DNA from: Pelagibius litoralis
Lineage (GTDB): Bacteria; Pseudomonadota; Alphaproteobacteria; Kiloniellales; Kiloniellaceae
Assembly (NCBI RefSeq): GCF_011683915.1
Contig: NZ_JAAQPH010000033.1
Coordinates: forward strand, 1-40,715
Reading direction: 5' to 3'
DNA: 40,715 nucleotides
Every line of letters begins with the position of its first letter. The first letter of the stretch is position 1. Below, one piece after another: positions 35,985-40,715 of the stretch. Position numbers and translations under genes: made by a program. Below the pieces are notes generated by a model. It worked only from the letters and a program-made list of their open reading frames with translations. It ran no database searches and was not told the DNA's origin.

Positions 35985-38720
35985 ATGAGCGATAATTCGC
36001 GGGGCGGCAGTGGCGTGGGCTCTACGGGCGCGGCGGACTCCGGCATGGCGGGGGTCTTCGAAGCGGGTGCGCTGATCAGCTATACCTATCGCGTCGAGGC
36101 CTTGCTTGCGCGCGGTGGAATGGGCGAGGTCTACCGGACCTCCCATACCGAAATCGGTACCCAGCATGCGATCAAGATCGTGCGGCCGGATCTTGCAAAC
36201 AACGACAAGATCATGGAGTTGTTTCGACGCGAGGCCTCGGTCTTGCGAACCATACGTGATGATGCCGTTGTCGGTTACGACGGGGTGCTGCGCGATGAAG
36301 AGGGCCGGGTCTATCTGGTCATGGAATTCGTCGACGGGCCCTCATTGACCGACTACATCGCCACTCAGGGAACGCTTGATCCGGCGGAAGTGCGCGATCT
36401 GCGCGATCGCTTGGCCCACGGGTTGGCGGCGGCCCATGACAAGGGTGTTATTCACCGCGACATGTCGCCGGACAACGTCATCCTCGGCGATGGTCAGCTT
36501 TCACAGGCCAAGATCATCGACTTTGGGATCGCCAAGCTGGCGGACTCTTCGGCGACAACGATCATCGGCGATGATTTCGCCGGCCGCTATGCCTATGCCT
36601 CGCCGGAGCAGATCGGCCTTTACGGCGGTCAGGTGGATGCCCGTTCCGACATTTACAGCCTCGGTCTGGTTCTGGCGACTGCCGGTACGGGCAAAGCGCT
36701 CAACATGGGCGAGATCAGCGAGTCCCTTGTTTCGGTGATTGAGGCGCGTAAGCGCATCCCGGATTTCAGCTCAGTGCCTGAAATACTGCGCAACGAACTG
36801 GGGGCGATGCTGCAGCCCGATCCGGCGGACCGGCCGCAAACCATGCGGGACGTGATCGGCCTCGATGCGCGTTTGGAGGCGGAGCCGGAGGCTGCGCCGG
36901 AAACGCCGACAGAGCCGCAGACGCATAAGGCAGTGCCGCTCGCCGCCGAACCGGCCGGACGGCCTGCAGCGGCGGCTGGCAGCGGGCGGCCCTGGCTGTG
37001 GCCGGCCGTGACCGCCGGTGTCGCGATTGCTGCGGCGGGTGGATACTTTGTATGGCAGGGTTCGCAGGAGGCGGAGGGACCGCGGCCCGCACAGCAGGAA
37101 CTTGCCGAGGTAGAGAAACCAGCAGCACCTGCGCCTGCGCAGTCTCTTCTTGAGCAAACAGTGCCGGACGCCGGCCGGCAGGCAACGTCGTCCGATGCGC
37201 CGCCCGATACATCTGGCGGGATGGCCGAACCGGTGGCCGAACAGCCGGCGGCCTTGTCGGCGGAAACGTCCCCCGAGACGCCGGTAGAGACGAATGAGGT
37301 GGTTCCTGCGGGGGCGCCGCAAGCCGCTGAGGCGCCGGCCGAAGAGGTCATGGTCGAAGAGGCCGCCGCCGAGGCGGAGAAGACTGAGGAGGCTGTTGTC
37401 GAGGCGCCGGAGGAATCGGCGGCACCGTCAATGGCGGAAAGCGCTGGGGAATCTCCTGAGGAATCTGCCCAACAATCCACCCAGCAGTCAGCCGGGGAAT
37501 CATCCGGGCAATCTGAAGAGGATACCGCCGAGGTGGCTGCTGAAGCCGTCGTCGCCGTATCACCGGCCGAGCCAGCAGATGCCGGATCCCCCGCGGCTTC
37601 AAGCGAGACGGTTCCGCAAGCGCCGGATAGCGGGGAAGCTGTGGCGCCCCTTGCCGTTGATGAACCACCGGCTTCGGCGCCGCCTGCTGCTGTCCCGGTC
37701 GAAGAGGCATCTACCGGCACCGAAGCGGCTGAGGTGTCGACGGAGGTGTCAGCGGGGGAGGTAACGGCGCCCGCTGCCGAGGCGCCTGAGAGCGCGCCGG
37801 AGGTTGCTGAAGAAGCGCCGGCGCCCGCGGAGCAGGTCGCTGCTCTTCCGGCGCCCTCTGAGGCCGAGCTGCGCGAAGCGGCCAGAGAGGCGGCAGAGTC
37901 AGGCTTGAGCCGCGAACAGAAGCGCGAGATCCAGCAGGATCTGCAGGTTCTTGGCCACTATCCGGGTGGGATCGACGGCAGTTTCGGTCCGGGCACCCGG
38001 GCCGGAATCGAAAGCTATCAAAAAGTCGCCGGCCTCGAAGAGACCGGATATCTGACCGATGTGCAGCGTCAGGACCTGGCTGCCGCAGCCGCCGGGCCGC
38101 GGGCCGAGGAAGCGCTTCGCGCGGCGGCTGAGAAAGAAGCGGCGGCGGCGGAAGCGGCAAGAGCATCGGCTGCCGCAGCAGCCGAAGAGCGCCGGAAGGC
38201 GGAAGATGCTGCTGCCCGGGCACGGGCGATTGCTGAAGCAAGACAGGCGCAGAGCCCGGCAGGCCAGCAACAGGTGGTGTTGCCCGACGAAAGCGAGCTG
38301 GATCGGCTGCGGCGGGTCGCAGAGGCAGGCGATCCGATTGCCCAGGCCAGCCTGGGCCTAAAGTACTACAGAGGCGAGGGCATAAGGCGCAATCTGCAGG
38401 AAGCTTTTCGCTGGACTGCAAAGGCGGCGGAGCAGGGCGAGGCGCGGGCGCAGTCCAACCTTGGTTTCTACTATATGAATGGGGAAGGCGTCAGGCGCGA
38501 TCCTGCCCAGGCGGCCCGCTGGTGGCAGGAGGCGGCAGCCCAGGGCTTGCAACAGGCTCAGTTTAACCTGGGTCTGCTCTACGAGACCGGTCAGGGCGTG
38601 AGCGCCGATCCCGAGGAAGCGGCGAAATGGTATCGCCTGGCCCTGGCGCAGGGGGATCGCCAGGCAAAAAGCCGCCTGGACGGTTTGATTCGCCGGGGTC
38701 TGGTGGCCGCGGACAACTAA
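35985..38720 (+). CDS. Transmembrane Ser/Thr protein kinase with peptidoglycan-binding and Sel1-repeat region
   Basis: A 911-residue protein. Residues about 34-290 are a Hanks-type kinase: glycine loop ARGGMGEVY, Lys64 in AIKIV, catalytic loop HRDMSPDN (Asp159), DFG at 179-181 and ASPEQ. The catalytic-loop Lys of HRDLKPxN is Ser161 here. A single transmembrane helix spans about 338-358. A long Ala/Glu/Pro-rich, low-complexity stretch (about 360-640) follows, then a PG_binding_1-like domain (about 642-700, with LGHYPGGIDGSFGPGT), an Ala/Glu helical stretch, and three Sel1-like repeats of about 36 residues (about 778-895). The C-terminal part is predicted periplasmic. AGAGGA precedes ATG 35985; GTG 35964 is less likely. 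Confidence 0.92.
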   Translation: MSDNSRGGSGVGSTGAADSGMAGVFEAGALISYTYRVEALLARGGMGEVYRTSHTEIGTQHAIKIVRPDLANNDKIMELFRREASVLRTIRDDAVVGYDGVLRDEEGRVYLVMEFVDGPSLTDYIATQGTLDPAEVRDLRDRLAHGLAAAHDKGVIHRDMSPDNVILGDGQLSQAKIIDFGIAKLADSSATTIIGDDFAGRYAYASPEQIGLYGGQVDARSDIYSLGLVLATAGTGKALNMGEISESLVSVIEARKRIPDFSSVPEILRNELGAMLQPDPADRPQTMRDVIGLDARLEAEPEAAPETPTEPQTHKAVPLAAEPAGRPAAAAGSGRPWLWPAVTAGVAIAAAGGYFVWQGSQEAEGPRPAQQELAEVEKPAAPAPAQSLLEQTVPDAGRQATSSDAPPDTSGGMAEPVAEQPAALSAETSPETPVETNEVVPAGAPQAAEAPAEEVMVEEAAAEAEKTEEAVVEAPEESAAPSMAESAGESPEESAQQSTQQSAGESSGQSEEDTAEVAAEAVVAVSPAEPADAGSPAASSETVPQAPDSGEAVAPLAVDEPPASAPPAAVPVEEASTGTEAAEVSTEVSAGEVTAPAAEAPESAPEVAEEAPAPAEQVAALPAPSEAELREAAREAAESGLSREQKREIQQDLQVLGHYPGGIDGSFGPGTRAGIESYQKVAGLEETGYLTDVQRQDLAAAAAGPRAEEALRAAAEKEAAAAEAARASAAAAAEERRKAEDAAARARAIAEARQAQSPAGQQQVVLPDESELDRLRRVAEAGDPIAQASLGLKYYRGEGIRRNLQEAFRWTAKAAEQGEARAQSNLGFYYMNGEGVRRDPAQAARWWQEAAAQGLQQAQFNLGLLYETGQGVSADPEEAAKWYRLALAQGDRQAKSRLDGLIRRGLVAADN

Positions 38721-38958
38721 TTTTCTTCTTAAGGTTGATTATTACGGAAGATTGTTTCGCCATGCGAGAAAAAGCCGTGATGGAGACTCTGTCTTAGCAA
38801 TTACATGGTAATTCAAACTCTTGGCAGAGCTTTGCTTGCACCGATCAGAGAATCTGGCTATACCGCTGTTCTATGTGTTAATCATGTATTCTGTCGGATG
38901 TCGTGCAGTCCTTGCAGGGCATTCATCGCAGGGGATTTTATCAAAGGGGAAAGCCGAT
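38721..38958. other. Intergenic region upstream of the OmpA-family gene
   Basis: A 238-base AT-richer region between the kinase gene and the OmpA-family gene. It contains a palindrome, AATTAC-ATG-GTAATT (38799-38813), and a good sigma-70-like promoter further downstream (separate entry). No gene was recognised; an in-frame upstream ATG at 38821 exists but would put a long extra segment before the OmpA-family signal peptide. Confidence 0.6.
38836..38864 (+). promoter_or_regulatory. Predicted sigma-70-type promoter of the OmpA-family gene
   Basis: TTGCAC (38836-38841) and TATACC (38859-38864) are separated by 17 bases, close to the housekeeping consensus. Transcription would start near 38871, giving a leader of about 88 bases. 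The palindrome at 38799-38813 lies just upstream and could bind a regulator. Confidence 0.55.
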
Positions 38959-39909
38959 ATGATGGCGAAGGGATTTATCGTTGGCGCCGGCCTCGCGGTT
39001 GCTGTTTCGATGGCCGCGCCGGCCTATGCGATTACGCCGTTCAATGTTCCCGGTACGGATTTTTGGGACCATCCTTTCGGCAGCGTGTTTGATACGCGCA
39101 GCGGCTTGGATCTGGAATCGAACGGCATTGCGTTCAATCAGGGCCTGCAGGCCGGTTATGCGGAACTTTCCGAAGACCGTTCGGATGCCTGGCTTGGTGC
39201 CGACTGGGATTTCGTGGATGGCGAGCTTTTCAATCACAAGGCCCGCACCGCGAGCAAGAATTCCGTTGTGCTGCCTGACGCACCCATGGATCGCGAGCTG
39301 AGCGAAGAGCAGATGGCAACCTTCCAGGCGGCGTTGGAGCGGCTGCGCAGAGGGTTCGACATGGGTGGCCGCTATTTGGCCCCGGCCGATGCTTCTTTTG
39401 CCCAGGTCAAGTACGACTGCTGGATGGAGGCGACTGAAGACGGTCGGACCGGCGATGCCGAGTCCTGCCGCGCCGAGTTCGAGTCGGCCATGGCCGCTGT
39501 TGAGGCCCAGGCGAACTACGCACTGACCGACGTGAACTACGAGTCACCGGCACCGGCCATGGTGGCCAAGACGCCGACAGCCGATCAGTTCATCGTGCTG
39601 TTCGACTTCGACAGCAGCATCTATGCACCGGGCAACAGCACCATTGTCTCAGAGGCGCTCAATGCTGCCCTGGTCAATGCGGACCGTTCCATTGATATCA
39701 CCGGTCATACCGATAGCTCCGGCGCTCTGGCCTATAACCAGACGCTTTCCGAGCGGCGGGCCAACCGGGTAATCGATGAACTGGTTTCCGGCGGTGTCGA
39801 CCCGACGCGGATCAGCGGCCGGGGCGTGGGTGAAACCCAGCTCCTCATCCCCACCGGCGACGGTGTGCGTGAGGAAGGCAACCGTGCCGTTGTGATCGAG
39901 CTGAACTAA
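38959..39909 (+). CDS. OmpA family protein
   Basis: A 316-residue exported protein. A signal peptide (MMAKGFIVGAGLAVAV, cleaved near AYA before ITPF) precedes an N-terminal region of about 170 residues without a recognised domain, which holds two Cys (KYDCWME and AESCRAE) that could form a disulfide. Residues about 205-316 are an OmpA_C-like peptidoglycan-binding domain: FIVLFDFDSS, ITGHTDSSGALAYNQTLSERRA, VDPTRISGRGVGET and NRAVVIEL. It probably anchors the envelope to peptidoglycan. The double ATG at 38959/38962 is preceded by AAGGGGAAA. A strong terminator follows. Confidence 0.92.
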   Translation: MMAKGFIVGAGLAVAVSMAAPAYAITPFNVPGTDFWDHPFGSVFDTRSGLDLESNGIAFNQGLQAGYAELSEDRSDAWLGADWDFVDGELFNHKARTASKNSVVLPDAPMDRELSEEQMATFQAALERLRRGFDMGGRYLAPADASFAQVKYDCWMEATEDGRTGDAESCRAEFESAMAAVEAQANYALTDVNYESPAPAMVAKTPTADQFIVLFDFDSSIYAPGNSTIVSEALNAALVNADRSIDITGHTDSSGALAYNQTLSERRANRVIDELVSGGVDPTRISGRGVGETQLLIPTGDGVREEGNRAVVIELN

Positions 39910-40018
39910 GGACTGGTCAAGCCAAGGGAACCTTCGGGGCCTTGCGCTCCGGAGCGGGTCCTGGTCAAGACGCCAGAAGATCGGTTGTTTCGATAATCTG
40001 GCAACAGGTTCGGTGAGA

Positions 40019-40055
40019 AAAACCCCTACGAGTTCTCTCGTAGGGGTTTTCTTTT
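40019..40055 (+). terminator. Strong rho-independent terminator
   Basis: A 14-base perfect stem, with left arm 40019-40032 (AAAACCCCTACGAG), a TTCT loop, right arm 40037-40050, and T-rich sequence to 40055. Because the left arm starts with A residues it could also act on the minus strand. It terminates the OmpA-family gene 110 bases after its stop. Confidence 0.93.
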
Positions 40056-40100
40056 GTCCTGACCATCACCTCATGAGGGCGGCGAGATCAGCAAAGCGGG

Positions 40101-40144
40101 CCTGCCTTGGGATACCTCACTGACATGCCCCTTCCCAAGGCAGG
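40101..40144. repeat. Large perfect inverted repeat
   Basis: Two perfect 12-base arms (CCTGCCTTGGGA and its complement) flank 20 bases. Outside them, GAGATC (40084-40089) and GATCTC (40147-40152) extend the symmetry. No T run follows, so it is not a standard terminator. Confidence 0.7.
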
Positions 40145-40179
40145 GCGATCTCATAAGGCATCGCAATCTCCGGGGTGGA

Positions 40180-40244
40180 GGCGTTAGCCCTTCAGGGGCA
40201 GGGGCCAACGCCGCCGATGCAACTGGCGGACCGGCGGCGGGTCC
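40180..40244. repeat. Two further hairpins in series
   Basis: GGCGTTAGCCC (40180-40190) can pair with GGGCCAACGCC (40202-40212) except for one mismatch. GGACC (40228-40232) can pair with GGTCC (40240-40244). They lie 35 to 85 bases past the 40101-40144 repeat, on the same face of a possible structured RNA. Confidence 0.5.
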
Positions 40245-40455
40245 CTCGCACTCTCCGACTACCGCCTCCTTCGGCCTCTACGCCCACTACAAGATAGGCC
40301 AAGGGTCTTCAGGGCTTTTGGGCTCGCGGCCCGCGGTTTGATGTTTCGCATCGCCGCGCTGACCTGCCTTGACGGCTGGTGCCCGGGTGGCCCTTTCGTG
40401 AACAAGCACGGTCGCACCTTGGGCGCAGGCCTGAAAACCGAGATCTAGATCGGAT

Positions 40456-40496
40456 CATGTTTTGACGGAACCACTTCGTGGTTTCGACAAAACATG
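40456..40496. repeat. REP-like palindromic element
   Basis: CATGTTTTG (40456-40464) and CAAAACATG (40488-40496) form a perfect outer stem; GGAACCAC and TGGTTTC around a TTCG loop form an inner stem with slight mismatch. A GATCTAGATC palindrome (40442-40451) lies just outside. The form is like extragenic palindromes repeated across alphaproteobacterial genomes, but only one copy is visible here. Confidence 0.75.
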
Positions 40497-40526
40497 TGAA
40501 TTCGATCGACATCAAGCAGTTAGCAG

Positions 40527-40715
40527 GCTGCTGAAAAAGTCTGACGTATAGGGTTTTGGGCCTTGGTTTGAGGTCAGCCCCCTATGATGGTGGTTTTGGG
40601 TGCTGGTCTATCCCGGGTGATCGGCGCTTTGGTGGAGCGTTGGTCTCATGTTTGGGCCAGGAGCTTTGGTATTCGCACAAGATTGCAGGCGGTGGCGGTG
40701 AGGGTGAAGGCCCAG
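40527..40715 (-). mobile_element. IS1182-like insertion sequence, one end (cut by window edge)
   Basis: A terminal-repeat-like sequence, GGCTGCTGAAAAAGTC, begins near 40527 and a transposase C-terminus ends about 119 bases inward, the layout of an IS1182-family element end. The other end lies outside the window, so neither the paired inverted repeat nor target duplication can be checked. The exact boundary within 40523-40530 is uncertain. Confidence 0.7.
40646..40715 (-). CDS. Transposase C-terminal fragment, IS1182-like (partial at window edge)
   Basis: Read on the minus strand, the last 22 codons give W-A-F-T-L-T-A-T-A-C-N-L-V-R-I-P-K-L-L, then A-Q-T and a stop at 40648-40646. This closely resembles the C-terminal end of IS1182-family (or related IS5-superfamily) transposases. 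The rest of the gene is beyond the window. Whether the element is intact cannot be told. Confidence 0.75.
   Translation of the reverse strand, partial: WAFTLTATACNLVRIPKLLAQT

Larger units (their letters stand above)
39910..40526. other. Noncoding region with terminator, hairpins and a REP-like element
   Basis: A stretch of about 617 bases between the OmpA-family gene and the insertion-sequence end. It holds a strong terminator, a series of hairpins (40101-40244) and a REP-like palindrome near 40456-40496. The frames here are short and lack ribosome-binding sites or recognisable protein motifs, so I call no gene. About 40245-40440 holds nothing I could interpret. Confidence 0.6.

Noticed and set aside
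36653-37720. Long open frames on the opposite strand inside the kinase gene
   Set aside because: They arise from the GC-rich, Ala/Glu/Pro-rich coding sequence; their translations are Ser/Ala or Arg/Pro-rich without motifs.
34047-38720. Type VI secretion locus
   Set aside because: Kinase, phosphatase and FHA genes are present, but none of the secretion structural genes is in the window.
40309-40515. Short minus-strand open frame of 68 codons
   Set aside because: It covers the REP-like palindrome, has no ribosome-binding site and its product is Arg/Pro-rich without motifs.

Overview
This window comes from a GC-rich alphaproteobacterial chromosome, most likely Rhodospirillales-like. The lineage is inferred from the gene set: an ATP12-type F1 assembly chaperone, a crcB-rluC-HAD-asmA-atp12 string, propionyl-CoA carboxylase PccB/PccA, a malic enzyme fused to a phosphotransacetylase domain, and a Rhodobacter-like membrane-lipid stress cluster. 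The genus cannot be told from the sequence alone. No tRNA, rRNA, CRISPR array or prophage was seen.

Layout. (1) 30-5397, minus strand: a tight lipid-modification operon in transcription order FAD amine-oxidase/desaturase, DUF1365, cyclopropane-synthase-family methyltransferase, GPH-type transporter, DUF3833 lipoprotein. It is preceded by a sequence resembling the promoter of ECF11/RpoE-ChrR (singlet-oxygen) sigma factors. (2) 5771-14543, mostly plus strand: rarA, a degenerate isochorismatase-fold protein, crcB, rluC, a HAD phosphatase, an AsmA protein and atp12. Two minus-strand genes for exported proteins (9529-10851) and an AT-rich stretch interrupt this string. (3) 14608-15534, minus strand: an unusual protein with a chemoreceptor signalling tip at the N-terminus and a bacterial haemoglobin at the C-terminus. 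(4) 15771-22349, plus strand: pccB, a GST-like gene, pccA, a small protein with an RNxxxH (HEPN-like) motif, an acylphosphatase and an MltF-like lytic transglycosylase. (5) 22436-28733: an ArsR repressor with its permease, lipB (convergent), maeB and mgtE, and a small lipoprotein. (6) 28905-33940, plus strand: acyl-CoA metabolism, with a hotdog thioesterase, isovaleryl-CoA dehydrogenase, a DUF1272 zinc-ribbon-like protein, an SDR, a DUF3291 protein, an isobutyryl-type acyl-CoA dehydrogenase and a 2-hydroxychromene-2-carboxylate-isomerase-like protein. Together with PccAB this suggests branched-chain amino acid and propionate breakdown. (7) 34047-39909, plus strand: a signalling island of adenylate cyclase-FHA fusion, PP2C phosphatase, and a transmembrane Ser/Thr kinase with a peptidoglycan-binding motif and Sel1 repeats, followed by an OmpA-family protein and a strong terminator. 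(8) 40060-40715: noncoding sequence rich in hairpins, a REP-like palindrome, and the end of an IS1182-like insertion sequence cut by the window edge.

The best candidates for new biology are the cAMP/phosphothreonine/cell-envelope signalling island (34047-39909), the reversed MCP-globin fusion (14608-15534), and the lipid-modification operon with its predicted stress promoter. The isochorismatase-fold protein that has lost its whole catalytic triad, and the hairpin series near 40100-40250, are second-tier. Functions are assigned from recognised motifs and family knowledge; no database search was run.
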